Assembly: GCA_947172415.1 (NCBI GenBank)
Contig: OX359191.1
Span: 3,410,001 to 3,474,000 of the forward strand
Origin: Chondrosia reniformis
Lineage: Eukaryota > Porifera > Demospongiae > Chondrillida > Chondrillidae
Reading direction: 5' to 3'
DNA: 64,000 nt
The position numbers and the translations under genes are program-made. Positions 1-12,900 of the stretch are shown here, one piece after another. The stretch's first letter is position 1, and each line of letters begins with the position of its first letter. The notes under the pieces are model-generated. The model worked only from the letters and a program-made list of their open reading frames with translations. It did no database searches and was not told the DNA's origin.

Positions 1-2694
1 TATGTACTAGTTATATGTACTAGTTGTATGTACCAGTTTTGTGTAATTGTTGTATGTACTAGTTGTATGTACTACTTATATATACTCGTTACATTTGTAT
101 ATACTGGGGGTATATACTAGTTGTTTGTACTAGTTATATATACTAGTTGTACGTACTATTTATATGTACTATATTTTTGTGTATGTACTAGGTATATATA
201 CTACTTGTAGGTACTAGCTGTATCAGCTGGTTGTATGTACTAAATCTATGTACTACTTATATGTACTAGTTGCATGTACTAGTTGTATGTACTAGTAGCA
301 TATACTAGTTGTAGGTTCTAGTCCTAATTATACTAGGTACTAGTGAGGAACTAGTTGTATATACTAGACACCAGTTGTATGTATTAGTTATATGTACTAG
401 TTATATGTACTAGTTGTATGCACTAGTTGCATGTACTGTTTATATGTATAAGTTGTATATACTAGTTGTACGTACTATTTATATGTACTATATTTATGTG
501 TAAGAACTAGGTATACGTACTACTTGTAGGTACTAGCTGTATTAGCTGGTTGTATGTACTAATTCTATGCACTAGTTATATGTACTAGTTGTATGCGCTA
601 GCTGTATGTACTAGTTGTATGTACTATTTACATTTACTAGGTATTCGTGTAATGTACTAGTTATATGTAGTAGGTGTATGTATTAGTAATATGGCCTAGT
701 TGTATGTGCTAGTTGCAAGCACTAGTTGTATGTACTAGTTGTATGTACAAGTTGCATGTACAAATTATACTTATTAGTTACTAATTTTATGAACTAGTTC
801 TACCTACAAATTTTATTTACTACTTGTATGTTCTAGTTGTATGTACTAGTTGTATGTATATACCAGTTGTATGTACTAGTTAAATGTACTATTTTTTATA
901 TATCCTAGTTGTATGTTCTAGGTTCTAGTTATATGTACTATGTGTATGTACTATTCATATATACTAGTTATCCGTTTATGTATTAGTTATGTGTAGCAGG
1001 TGTGTGAACTTGTGATACGTACCAGTTCAAAAGTACTAGTTGTATGTGCTAATTGCATGTACATGTTCGGTGTACTAGTTGTATGTTTATACAAGTTTTA
1101 TGTACTAGATACTAGTTGCATGTACTATTTGCATGTCCTAGTTGTACGCACTAGTTTTATGTTCTAGTTGTATTTACTATTTGTATGTACTAGTTATATG
1201 TGTGTGTACTAGTTCGATGTTCTAGTTGTATGCACTAGCTGTATGTACTAGTTGTATGAACTATTTATATTTTCTAGGTATATGTGTATGTACTCGTTAT
1301 ATGTAATAGGTGTATGTATTAGTTATATGACCCAGTTGTTTGTGCTAGTTGTATGTACGAATTGAATGTACTAGTTGTATGTTCAAGTATTATGTACTCT
1401 TTCTATGAATTAGTTGTATGTACTAGTTGTATGTACTTTTTGTAGGTTTATGTACTAGGTGTATGTACTATTTTTATATACTAGTTATATGTGTATGTAC
1501 TGGTTATATGTAGTAGTTGTATGTACCACTTGTTTGTACTAGTTTCCTGTACTTGTTGTATGTGCTAGCTGTATGTGCTAATTTGTAGGTTCTAGTACTA
1601 GTTATAGTAGGTATTAAGTAGGCATTAGTTGTATGTACTAGTTGTTAGTACTACGTTTACGTACTAGTTGAATGTACTAGTTGTATGTACTTGTTCTAGT
1701 TATATTTACTAGATGTGGGTACTGGTTGTATGTAGTGGTTGGATGTAGTAGTTGTATGTACTAATTGTTTGTACTAGTTTTATGTACTAGTTGTATGTAT
1801 ATACTAATTGTAAATACTAGCTATGTACTAGTTGTGTGTATATACTAGTTTGTTGTTTATGTAGTAGTTGTATATGCCAGTTTTATGTACTCGTACTGTG
1901 TACAAATTCTATGTACTAGTTATGTACAAGTTGTGTGTAGTAGTTATGTACCAGTTGTACGCACTAGTAGTATGTATATACTAGTTGTATGCAGTTGCTG
2001 TGTACTAGTTGTAAAAACAAGTTGTATGTTCTAGTATTATGCACTCGTTCTTTGAACTAGGTGTATGTACTAGTTTCTAGTTGTGTGTACTAGTTGTATG
2101 AACTAGTTGTATGTGCGTTTTGTATGTACTTGTTGTATGTACTAAGTGTATGTACTATTTTTATATACTAGTTTTATGTATATGTACGGGTTATATGTAG
2201 TAGTTGTATGTAACAGTTGTATGTACAAGTTGCATGTACTACGTGTATGCGCTAGCTCTATGTACTAGTTGTAGGTTCTAGTACTAGTTATAGTAGGTAC
2301 TAAGTAGGCATTAGTTGTACGCACTAGTTGTAAGTACTACTATAACGAATTAGTTGTATGTACTAGTTCTATGTACTAGTACTAGTTATATTTACTAGTT
2401 GTAGGTTCTGGTTGTATGTAGTAGTTGAATGTAGTAGTTTTATGTACTAATTGTCTGTATTAGTTGTATGCACTAATTGAATATATATATTAGTTGTAAG
2501 TAGTAGCTATGTACTAGTTGTATGTACTAGTTATATGTACTAGTTATATGTATTAGTTATATGTACTATTTATATATACTAGTTGTATGTACTACTTATA
2601 TGTACTTGTTACATTTGTATGTACGGGGTGTATTTACCAGTTTTTTGTACTAGTTATATATACTAGTTGTACGTACTATTTATATGTACTATAT
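1..2694 (+). repeat. 13-bp satellite, forward block 1
   Basis: This block is a degenerate tandem array of a 13-bp unit, TTGTATGTACTAG on the + strand. Units vary by substitution and by 1-3 base indels, so the period drifts. CTAG and GTAC tetramers recur throughout, and ACTAGT is frequent. The segment at about 61-170 is nearly repeated at about 2585-2695, so longer composite units exist. I see no convincing coding frame: the open stretches are short and are translations of the repeat. It continues past the left edge of the window. Confidence 0.93.
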
Positions 2695-3456
2695 ACTAGA
2701 GAAAAATAAAAATTTTGTACAAAAATAGTTAAGATGTAGGGATGGCACAAAAAGCACATAAACAAGAAAGGGATGTTACACAGTGAAGCATTAGCTATAT
2801 ATGCATGAATCATACAACACCCTTGCTTGTAGGATTCATGCATTGCTAATACTTCACTGTGTAACATCCCTTTCTTGTTTATGTCCTTTTTGTGCCATTC
2901 CTACATCTTCACTATTTTTGTAGAAAATTTTTATTTTTCTTTAGTTTCTGTACTTTTTATGGAGCATAAGCTAGGAATTTGATTGTATTAAAACCCATTT
3001 TGGTTTTGATATCTTCAACTTATTATGACGTCATTAAAATGGCGAATTTATTGAGGCCTTGCCTCTGGGGCCATGAAAACCGTCATACTCAATAATAGCG
3101 TTATCGCTCGCGCTTCTACAAAAGAATACAGTTCGGAAAATTTGCAATAGTTTCATTTAACAATTAGTCCAAAAGCTTATTTAGTTTTTTAGTTATGGCT
3201 GACGAAGAAGAAGAAGAATAATAAGAAGAATATGAAGAATACGAAAATGAGAATTTTTAAAGTTTATTATTTTGCCAGCGGGATATATTCGCTTGCCTTT
3301 AAGGTCTATTTAGAGTATGTATATTTATATTTAGCTATACATAGCCATATTTTGTCGATTTTCGGCTTATTTCGGGATTTTGCTCCTATACCGATGTATG
3401 GGGAATGCGAAAAAACGTGTCATCCCTACATAGGGAGTACTACCGTACTCCCTGAT
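2695..3456. mobile_element. Hairpin (foldback) non-autonomous element, copy 1
   Basis: This is non-satellite sequence interrupting the satellite. It opens with a long inverted repeat at 2701-2940: arms of about 95 bases pair almost fully, and the loop contains a second small inverted repeat (GCATGAATC / GATTCATGC). A unique AT-rich stretch follows, with a (GAA)n tract near 3205-3245. It ends in a short hairpin, GGGAGTAC-TACC-GTACTCCC, near 3430-3450. The motif GTAGGGATGGC or a close variant occurs in both arms and near the far end. The satellite on each side joins to a continuous variant also seen near 150-200 and 58,090-58,130, with TAT or ATAT repeated at both ends. The (GAA)n tract and terminal hairpin are shared with the element at 41.36-42.19 kb, so they form one family. 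No transposase is present and I cannot name the superfamily. Confidence 0.7.
2701..2940. repeat. Long inverted repeat (hairpin) of copy 1
   Basis: The left arm begins GAAAAATAAAAATTTT and the right arm ends AAAATTTTTATTTTTC. The arms match with a few substitutions and short indels. A transcript of this region would fold into a long double-stranded RNA. The open frame across it is only a reading of the hairpin arms. Confidence 0.85.
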
Positions 3457-4285
3457 ATGTTTATGTACTAGGTATATGTACTACTTGTGGGTACTAGCTG
3501 TATTAGCTGGTTGTATGTACTAAGTCTATGTACTAGTTGTATATACTAGTTGTATTTACTATTTGTATGTACTATTTATATGTGTGGGTACTAGTTATAT
3601 ATACTAGTTGTATGCGCTAGCTGTATGTACTAGTTGTAGATACTATTCACATTTACTAGGTATACGTGTATTGTACTAGTTATATGTAGTAGGTGTATGT
3701 ACTTGTTATATGGCCCAATTGTATGTACTAGTTGCATGTACTAGTTGTATGGACTAGTTGTATATACTAGTCGCATGTACTAATTATATTTACTAGTTAC
3801 TAATTTTATGAACTAGTTGTACCTACGAAATTTATGTAATACTTGTATGTACTAGCTAAAGGTACTAGTTTTATATATATACTAGTTGTATGTACTAGTT
3901 TTAGTTGTATGTACTATGTGTATGTACTATTCATATATACTAGTTATATGTTTATGTATTAGTTATATGTAGTAGGTGTGTGAACTTATTATTTGTACTA
4001 GTTAAAAGTACTAGTTGTATGTGCTAATTGTTTGTATACGTTCGGTGTACTAGTTGTATGTTTATACGAGTTGTATGTACTAGCTTTGTACTAGTTCTAT
4101 GTTCTAATTGTTTGAACTAGTTCTATGTACTAATTGTATGTACAGGTATGCACTAGTTACTAGTTTCTAGTTGCATGTAATAGTTGTAAGTACTAGTTGT
4201 TTGTACTTTGTGTATGTACCAGTTGTTGATTCTTGTACTACTTATACTATGTACTAGGGAGGTTCTAGTTGTATGTACTAGATAC
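3457..4285 (+). repeat. 13-bp satellite, forward block 2
   Basis: This continues the forward array after the hairpin element. Near 4285 the orientation flips: upstream reads GTATGTACTAG, downstream reads ACAACTAGAAACTAG. The reverse array then continues to 4379. I found no gene or other signal in this stretch. Confidence 0.9.
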
Positions 4286-4379
4286 TACAACTAGAAACTA
4301 GAATATACATCTAGTATATATATAAAACTAGTACATTTAACTAGTCTACAACTGGTATATACATACAACTAGTACAAAC

Positions 4380-4762
4380 AAGTATTTCGAGTTTAAAAAC
4401 TCGTGGGGCTACCGCCCCCGCATTAACTGGAACTATTTGGCCACATCGTTGTATTTAATATATATATTCGTAATACTAACAATTGAGGACGATTTAGTGT
4501 CCTGAACTTTATAAATAACGATGGAAAAGCTTCGTAAACTAAAGCTTCCTGAACGCCGCCATTTGCAAAAATGATGTATTAACGTATAAATTAAGTGTTA
4601 CAATAGTTGCGTATGAACTAGTATTATACATATATCGACGTATAAAATAAGTGTTATAATAGTTGCATATTAACCTGTATTATATATATAGATATATATA
4701 TATACTCTTTCCGTAACATGAAGCTCTACAACGTAATCGGCAAATGAAAACAATATAAGGTA
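4380..4762. mobile_element. Cloverleaf-end element, short copy A
   Basis: The element starts AAGTATTTCGAGTTT. Its first 65 or so bases can fold on themselves: the start pairs with a downstream complement (ACTGGAACTATTTGG in this copy), enclosing a GGGGC-TACC-GCCCC hairpin. The next segment, including GACGATTTAGTGTCCTGAAC and a CGCCGCCATTTGCAAAAA motif, is shared with the copy at 9.64 kb. After that, a unit of about 65 bp containing ACGTATAAA and AAGTGTTA occurs twice in tandem (about 4578-4690). The right boundary, near 4762 where satellite resumes, is approximate. No coding sequence was found. Family membership is clear from the shared terminus; the superfamily is unknown. Confidence 0.65.
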
Positions 4763-7199
4763 TACAAGTAGTACATAAAATTCGTAGTTACAAGTAGTTC
4801 ATAAAATTAGTAGTTACAAGTAGGTCATAAAATTAGTAACTAGTAAATATAATTAGTACATGCGACTAGTATATACAACTAGTCCATACAACTAGTGCAT
4901 GCAACTAGTACATACAACTAGGCCATATAAATAGTACATACACCTACTACATATAACTAGTACAATACAGGTATACCTAGTAAATGTAAATAGTACAGAA
5001 CACTAGTTCACACAAACAAACAAGTAGTTCATAGAACTAGTTCATTTCTAGAACCTAGTACCTAGTACTAGGAATACATAAATACATACAAAAACATAAA
5101 TACACTCAGTACATACAAATGTAACAAGTATATATAAGTAGTACATACAACTATAACATACAACTAGTACATATAACTAGTACATAAATATAGTACATAC
5201 AATTAGTACAAATAACTAGTACATACCACAATTACCCACTACTTATACATTGAACTAGTGCAAATAACTACTACATTCGACTAGTACATACAAATAGTAT
5301 TGAGTACATACAACTAGTACATACAACTAGTGTATACATTTAGTACACACAAATAGTACATAAAGCTAGTAATTATAACTAGTACATACTACTAGTACAT
5401 ATAACTGGTACATATAAACAGTACATACAACTAATTCATAAAACTAGTTCATACAACTAGTACATTCAACAAGTATCTAGTACATACAACTACAACCTAC
5501 CTAGTACATAGTATAACTAGTACAGGGATCAACAACTGGTACATACACATAGTACATACAACTAGTACTTACAATTAGTACATACAACTAGAAACTAGTA
5601 ACTAGTATATACTTAGTACATACAATTAGTACATAGAACTAGTTCCAACAATTAGAACATACAACTACAACATACACCTAGTAAATACAGCTAGTACATA
5701 ACACTAGTACATACAATTAGACAATAGAACATACAACTAGTACACACAACTAGTACATATAACTAGTACATACAAACATTACCCACTACTTATACATTCA
5801 ACTAGTAGAAAAAACTACTACATTCGACTAGTACATACAAATAGTATTGAGTACATACAACTAGTACATACAACTAGTGCATACAATTAGAACACACGGA
5901 TAGTACATACAGCTAGTAAATATAACTAGTACATACTACTAGTACAGAAAACTATAGAGTACATATAACTGGTATATATAACTAGTAGATATAAACAGTA
6001 CACACAACTAGTTCATAAAACTAGTTCACACAACTAGTACATGCAACAAGTATCTAGTATATACAGCTAGAACCTACCTAGTACATAGTATTAGTAGTAC
6101 AAGAATCAACAACTGGTACATACACATAGTTCATACAACTAGTACTTACAACTAGTACATACAACTAGAAACTAGTAACTAGTACTCACCTAGTACATAC
6201 AATTAGTACATAGAACTAGTACACACATATATAAATAGAACATACAAATAGTAAATTCAACTATTGCATACAACTAGTACATAGAATTAGTACATACCAC
6301 CAGCTAGTACAGCTAGTACCTACAAGTAGTACATATACCTAGCACATACACATATATATAGTACATATAAATAGTACGTACAACTAGTATATATAACTAG
6401 TACAAACAACTAGTACATACACCCAGTACATACAAATGTAACGAGTACATATAAGTAGTACATACAACTAGTACATATAACTAGTACACATAACTAATAC
6501 ATATGACTAGTATATACACATATAACTAGTACATAAATGTAGTACATACAACTAGTACAGAAAACTAGTTCAAACAAACAAACAAGTAGTTCATAGAACT
6601 GGTTAATTCCTAGTACCTAGTATAACTTGTACTAGAACCTAAAACTAGTTCAAACATCTAGTACATACAACTAGTACATGCAAATAGTACATAAAAGAGT
6701 ACACACAACTAGTACATATAACTAGTACATACAACAATTACCCAATACTTATACATTCAACTAGTAGAAATAACTCCTACATTCGACTAGTACATACAAA
6801 TAGTATTGAGTACATACAACTAGTTCATAAAACTAGTTCATACAAGTAGTACATGCAACAAGTATCTAGTATATACAACTACAACCTACCTAGTACATAG
6901 TATAAGTATTACAAGAATCAACAACTGGTACATACACAAAGTACATACAACTAGTATTTACAACTAGTACTTACAACTAGAAACTAGTAACTAGTACATA
7001 CCTAGTGCATACAATTAGTACATACAACTAGTACCCAGAACTATATAGCACTTAAAACTGGTTTATACAACTTGTACATAACTAGTACCAACAATTAGTA
7101 CATAGAACTGAGTTAAAACAATTAGAACATACAACCACTACATACACCTAGTATATACAATTTGTACATACAATTTGTACATTCAACTAGTCCATACAA
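4763..7199 (-). repeat. 13-bp satellite, reverse block with composite units
   Basis: This is a satellite array in reverse orientation (CTAGTACATACAA on +). It contains a recurring composite marker: a CAAACAAACAAGTAG stretch followed by a run including CCTAGTACCTAGTATAACTT. The marker appears near 5015 and 6577 here and at several later positions, which indicates irregular higher-order repeats. The last 12 bases (TAGTCCATACAA, 7188-7199) are the left target duplication of the next element. No gene was seen. Confidence 0.9.
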
Positions 7200-7382
7200 T
7201 CTTTGGGATGGTACATCCTTCGACTTTTGAGCGTTTAAAAACGCAGTTGGTTTCTTCAATTCTTGGTCAAACGTTTCGACCCTGGGGGTCTTCCTCAGTG
7301 ACTGATGGTTGAGTGGAAGAATTGCCTCTATTTATAGAGGATTTTTCCCGCCATTCCCACTTCCTGTCATGTGACCCTCAGC
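7200..7382 (-). repeat. Left inverted repeat of the Penelope-like element
   Basis: This is the reverse complement of 7761-7943. It carries, on the minus strand, the hammerhead-like core described separately at 7270-7299. Confidence 0.88.
7270..7299 (-). ncRNA. Hammerhead-ribozyme-like core (left repeat)
   Basis: On the minus strand the order is CTGAGGA, a stem of GACCC/GGGTC closed by a short loop, then GAAAC followed by GTT. This fits the hammerhead consensus CUGANGA - stem II - GAAA with a GUH triplet. Hammerhead motifs are established in Penelope-like elements. Here stem III would be very short, and I did not establish stem I, so activity is inference. One extra A lies between CTGAGGA and the stem. 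Confidence 0.5.
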
Positions 7383-7383
7383 G

Positions 7384-7760
7384 TTTTATCCAAACCAAAA
7401 CAGCCACAACCACCTATGGATATCAAGGGTGTAGTTTACCTGATTCCTTGCTCTGAGTGTTCTGCAGTCTACATTGGTGAAACTGGAAGGACCCTGAAAG
7501 TGAGATTGGCAGAACACAAGCGAGCAGTCAGGATGGGGGATGTGAACAACGGTATAGCTGTTCACTCCCTCAAGACTGGCCTCTCAATTGCTTGGGACAA
7601 GGCCAAGATTACAGACAGGGAAACCCACTGGCAAAGGAGAAGGATCAAAGAAGCCATCAGGATCCAGAGGAGTCAGGTGAGAATGAATTTAGATCAAGGC
7701 ATTGTGTTACATCAAGCCTGGAGACGATTTAATATTCATACTTCCTGTTTTTCTCATTCT
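7384..7760 (+). pseudogene. GIY-YIG endonuclease domain of a Penelope-like element (fragment)
   Basis: The open frame covers the C-terminal endonuclease of a Penelope-like polyprotein. In established elements this domain nicks target DNA for retrotransposition. The order seen is GVVYLIPC (GIY half), a CxxC pair (CSEC), VYIGET (YIG half), GRTLKVRLAEHK with the conserved Arg and first His, then AVHSLKTG with the second His. This gives the CCHH arrangement typical of this endonuclease. A downstream RRIKEAIRI supplies a candidate catalytic Glu. The reverse transcriptase that should precede it is absent: the frame runs directly out of the left inverted repeat at about 7383 and into the right one after 7760. 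There is no credible start codon, so I call it a truncated relic although the domain has no internal stop. Confidence 0.85.
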
Positions 7761-7943
7761 GCTGAGGGTCACATGACAGGAAGTGGGAATGGCGGGAAAA
7801 ATCCTCTAAAAATAGAGGCAATTCTTCCACTCAACCATCAGTCACTGAGGAAGACCCCCAGGGTCGAAACGTTTGACCAAGAATTGAAGAAACCAACTGC
7901 GTTTTTAAACGCTCAAAAGTCGAAGGATGTACCATCCCAAAGA
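7761..7943 (+). repeat. Right inverted repeat of the Penelope-like element
   Basis: This is the terminal repeat in the same orientation as the endonuclease, complementary to 7200-7382. It contains the second hammerhead-like core. The endonuclease frame stays open into it, but that part is unlikely to be functional protein. Confidence 0.88.
7845..7873 (+). ncRNA. Hammerhead-ribozyme-like core (right repeat)
   Basis: CTGAGGA at 7845-7851, stem II GACCC/GGGTC, GAAAC from 7866 and a GTT triplet. This is the plus-strand twin of the motif at 7270-7299 and has the same limits: short stem III, stem I not established. Confidence 0.5.
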
Positions 7944-7981
7944 TAAGTTCGACGCAGTTATAAGGAATCCTTATTCTATTA

Positions 7982-9639
7982 TAGTCCATACAACTACGAC
8001 AAACAGCCAGGACATATAACTAGTACATACCCCTACTACATATAGCTAGTAAATACACATACCTTGTAATTATAAATAGTACACACAACTAGTACATACA
8101 ACCAGTACATAAAACTAGTACTTACAACTAGTACATACAACTAGAAACTAGTATATACAACTAGCTCACAGAATGAGTACATAATTCTAGAACGTACAAC
8201 TTGTATATTCAACTAGTACATAACTACTACACACAACTAGGAAAAACAAGTAGGACATATAAATAGTACATACACCTACCACATATAACTAGTACATACA
8301 CTTTTACCTAATAATTATAAATAGTACATACAACTAGTACATACAACAATTACATCCAATTAGTATATACTACATACAACTAGTACCTTCCTAGCACCTA
8401 GTGTAACTAGTACAAGAACCTACCGCTTGTACATACAACTAGTACATATAACTAGAACATAAAACCAGTACATAGCTAGTACATACAACTAGTGTATACA
8501 TACAACTAGTACATACAACTAGTACCTACTACTAGTAAATATAACTAGTACTAGTCCATACAACTAGTACATACAACTAGTACTTGAAATTAGTTCATAT
8601 AACTAGTACACACATCTACCACATATAACAATTACATAAAAATGTAACTAGTACATATAAATAGGACATAAACATACTACGAACAAGAAGTCCATAAAAC
8701 TACTAGTACATAGAATGAGTACATAAAACTAGGATCTATAACTAGTACACACCTTCTACACACCTTCTACATATAATTAGTACATGTGAATAGTGCATCC
8801 ATATAGTATATATAACTAGTACATAAAACTAGTACATTTAACTAATTCATACAACTATTATATACAAACAACTAGTTCATACAACTAGTATTTACAATTA
8901 GGTCATCCAACTAGTTCCCAGAACTATTAACTAGTACATATAACCAGTACATGCAACTAGTACATTCAACTAGTACATACAACTAGTTCATAAAACTAGT
9001 ACACACATTTAGTTTATACAACTAGTATTTACCATTAGTACGTACAACCAGTTCATACAACTAGTAACTAGTGCATATAACTAGTACATTCAACTAGTAC
9101 ATACAACTAGGACAAACAACTAGTATATATAAATAGTACATACACCAACTACATATAACTAGTAAATACACATATACCTTGTAATTATAAACCGTACATA
9201 CAACTAGTACATACAGATGGTGCATACAACTAGTATATATAACTAGATCACAAACATATAACTACTACATACATATAACTGATACTTATAAATAGTACAT
9301 GCCCATAGTACATACAAATAGTAGATACAAATAGTACATACATCTGCTACATATAACTAGTACCTACAACTAGTAAATATAAATAGAACTAGTTTATAAA
9401 ACTAGTGCATACAAATAGTACATATAACTATAGTTAGTTCTAGTACACACAACTAGTATATACAACTAGTACTTTCAACTAGTTCATAAAACTGGTACAG
9501 ACACCTTCTACATATAACTAATACATAAAAATTTAACTAGTTCAAATAAATAGTGCATCCACATAGCACATACAACTAGTACATAAAACTAGTAAATACA
9601 ATTTGAAACTATTACATACAACTAGTATATATATAAAAG
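7982..9639 (-). repeat. 13-bp satellite, reverse block
   Basis: This is the reverse-oriented satellite, starting with the right copy of the 12-bp target duplication. Variants with AT-rich spacers are frequent. I see no gene, promoter or structured element in it. Confidence 0.9.
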
Positions 9640-9905
9640 AAGTATTTCGAGTTTAAAAACTCATGGGGCTGCCGCCCCCCGAATTAACTCGAACTACTTG
9701 GCCGCATCATTGGGATTTGATATATACATTCGGAATACTAACATTTGAGGACGCTTGAGTGTCCTGAACTTTATAAATAACGATGGAAAAGCTTCGTTAA
9801 CCAAAGCTTCCTGAACGCCGCCATTTGCAAAAACGATGTATTGACGTATAAATTAAGTGTTACAAAACTTGAGTATGAACTCATATTATACATAATACAG
9901 CCCCT
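9640..9905. mobile_element. Cloverleaf-end element, short copy B
   Basis: It starts AAGTATTTCGAGTTT, has the inner hairpin GGGGC-TGCC-GCCCC and closes with AACTCGAACTACTTGG, which pairs with the start. The sequence then follows copy A closely (GGACGCTTGAGTGTCCTGAAC, the CGCCGCCATTTGCAAAAA motif) to about 9890. It lacks the second tandem unit and tail of copy A. The 3' boundary is approximate. No coding sequence. Confidence 0.65.
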
Positions 9906-12900
9906 AATAAGTACATTTAACTAGTACATACAACTGGTATATACATACAACTAGAACATACAACTAGTACATAAAATTAATAGGTACAACTAGTTCATAC
10001 AACTAGTAACTAGTACATATAACTAGTACTTGCGACTAGTACATACAACTAGTAAATACAACTAGTACATGCCAGTAGTACATAGAATTCGTTCATACAA
10101 CCAGCTAATACAGCTAGTACATACAAGTAATACATGTACCAAGTACATGTATTAATATATATAGTATATAGAAATAGTACGTAAAACTAGTATATACAAC
10201 TAGTACAAACAACTAGTACGTACAACCAGTACATACATGTATGTAATACATGTACATACATACATACAAATGTAACGAGTCCATATACGTAGTACATACA
10301 ACTAGTACATACAACTAGACATATAAGTAGTAAATACAACTAGTACATATAACTAGTACATATAACTAGTACATACAACTAGTTCCTCCCTAGTACCTAG
10401 CATAATTAGGATTAGAACCATCAACTAGTATATACTACTAGTACAAGCAACTAGTTCATGCAACTAGTACAAATAATTAGAACATATAGGTATTACATAT
10501 AACTAATACATACACATATAATTAGCACATAAATATAGTACATACAGGTAGTACAGAAAACTAGTTCACACAAACAAACAAGTAGTTCATAGAACTAGTT
10601 CATTCCTAGTACCTAGTATAACTTGCACTAGAACCTAAAATTAGTTCAAACATCTAGTATATACAACTAGTACATACAACTAGTACATAAAAATGGTACA
10701 TACAACAATTACACATTACTTATACATTCAACTAGTACAAATAACTACTACATTCGACTAGTAGATACAAATAGTATTGGGTGCTAACAACTAGTACATA
10801 CAACTAGTACATACAACTAGAAACTAGCGACTAGTACATACCTAGTACATACAATTAGTACACAGAACTAGTTCAAACAATTAGAACGTACAACTACAAC
10901 ATTCACCTAGTACATACAACTAATACATACAAATAGTACATACAGCTAGTCCATACAAGTTGTACATAAAACTAGTTCATACTACTAATACATGCAACAA
11001 GTATCTAGTACATACAAATAGAATCTACCTAGTACATAGTATAACTAGTACAACAACTGGTACATACACATAGTACATACAACTAGTACTTATAACTAAT
11101 ACTTACAACTAGAAACTAGTAAATGCTACTAGTTTATAGAACGAGTACAAAATACTATATAGAACATACAACTTGAATATACATCTAGCATAGCTAATAT
11201 TAACAACTAGTATGTACATACAACTATGAAGTACAACTAGTACATAACTAGTACATACAAATAGAACATACAACTAGTACATACCAAATAGTACACACAC
11301 CTAGCACATACAATTTGTACATACAACTAGTACATTCAACTAGTCCATATAACTAGGACAAACAACTAGGACATATAACTAGTACATACACCTAATACAT
11401 ACACCTAGTACATACACCTACTACATACAACTAGTACATACACATATACCTAGTAATTACAAATATTACATAAATCTAGTATATTCAACTAGAAACTGGT
11501 ATATACAACTAGTATATATATAAACACTAGTACATTTAACTAGTACATAAAACTAATATATATATACAAAGAGTACATACAATTAGTACATAGAATTAGT
11601 AGGTACAACTAGTTCACACAACTAGTAACGAGTACATCTAACTAGTACATGCAACTATAACATACAACTAGTACATACAACTAGCACCTACAACTAGGAA
11701 ATATAACTAGTATTAGTACATACAACTAGTACAATTACACACAACTGGTACATGCAACTAGTACATACAATTAGTAACTAGTAAATACAACTAGCAATTC
11801 GCAATTACCTAATATGACTAGGACTTGAACCTACAACTAATACATACAACTAGTACATATAACTATTACATTTGATTGGTACATACAAATAGTATCAAGT
11901 ACATACAAGTAGTATATACAGCTAGTACATTCCACTAGTATATACAACCACTACATAAACAGGAAACTAGTACATACAACTAGTACATAGCTACTACATA
12001 CAACTAGTATATACATACAAATAGTGCATACAACTAACACACACAATTAGTACATACAACCACTACATCCAACTACTACTTACAACCAGTACTTACAACT
12101 AGTAAATATTAATTTGTACTGGTTCATAGAACCAGTATATACAACTAATAAAGTAGTTAAAGTAGTCCTAACAACTAGTACAAACAACTAATTCCTACTC
12201 AGTACCTAATAAAACTAGTACTAGCACCTACAACTTATACATACAGCTAGCGCATACACGTAGTACAGGCAACTTGTACATCCAACTGTAACATACAACA
12301 ACTACATATAACCAGAACATACACATATAACTACTATATAAAAATAGTACATACACCTAGTACATACAACCAGTACTTACAAAAAGTACATACAACCAGT
12401 ATATACAACTAGAAACTAGTATATACAACTAATTCATAGAACGAGTACAAAATACTTGAACACACAACTAGTACATTCAACTTGTATGTACAACTAGCAC
12501 AAACAACTAGGACATATAACTAGCACATACACCTACTACATATAACGAGCACATACACATATATCTAGAAAATATAAATAATACATACAACTAGTACATA
12601 CAGCTTGCGCATACAACTAGTACATATAACCAGTACACAAACATACAAATAGTACATACAAATAGTTAATACAACTAGTACAAAGCTAGTATATACAACT
12701 AGTATAAACATACAACTAGTACACAGAACGTGTACATACAATTAGCACATACATCTAGTACTTTCAACTAGTACATATAACAAGTTCAAACACCTACTTC
12801 ATATAACTAATACATAAACATATAACTAGTATATATGAATAGTACACACACATGGTACATACAACTAGAAACTAGTCCACAAAACTAGAACATACAACAA

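Larger units (their letters stand above)
7200..7981 (+). mobile_element. Penelope-like element, truncated, between inverted repeats
   Basis: The insertion is 782 bp long. It is flanked by the 12-bp direct repeat TAGTCCATACAA (7188-7199 and 7982-7993). A satellite variant without the insert is present near 39,850. The ends are inverted repeats of 183 bp (7200-7382 and 7761-7943), nearly perfect by eye with one mismatch seen. Between them lies the GIY-YIG endonuclease coding region. A 3' tail of about 38 bases follows the right repeat. Inverted terminal segments, a GIY-YIG endonuclease and 5' truncation are known traits of Penelope-like elements. The reverse transcriptase is missing. Confidence 0.85.

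Noticed and set aside
1..2694. Telomeric repeat
   Set aside because: The unit does not resemble known telomere repeats, is highly degenerate and switches orientation internally.
3232..3471. 79-codon frame across the hairpin element
   Set aside because: It runs over a (GAA)n tract, AT-rich sequence and the terminal hairpin. No domain, and copy 2 does not keep the frame.
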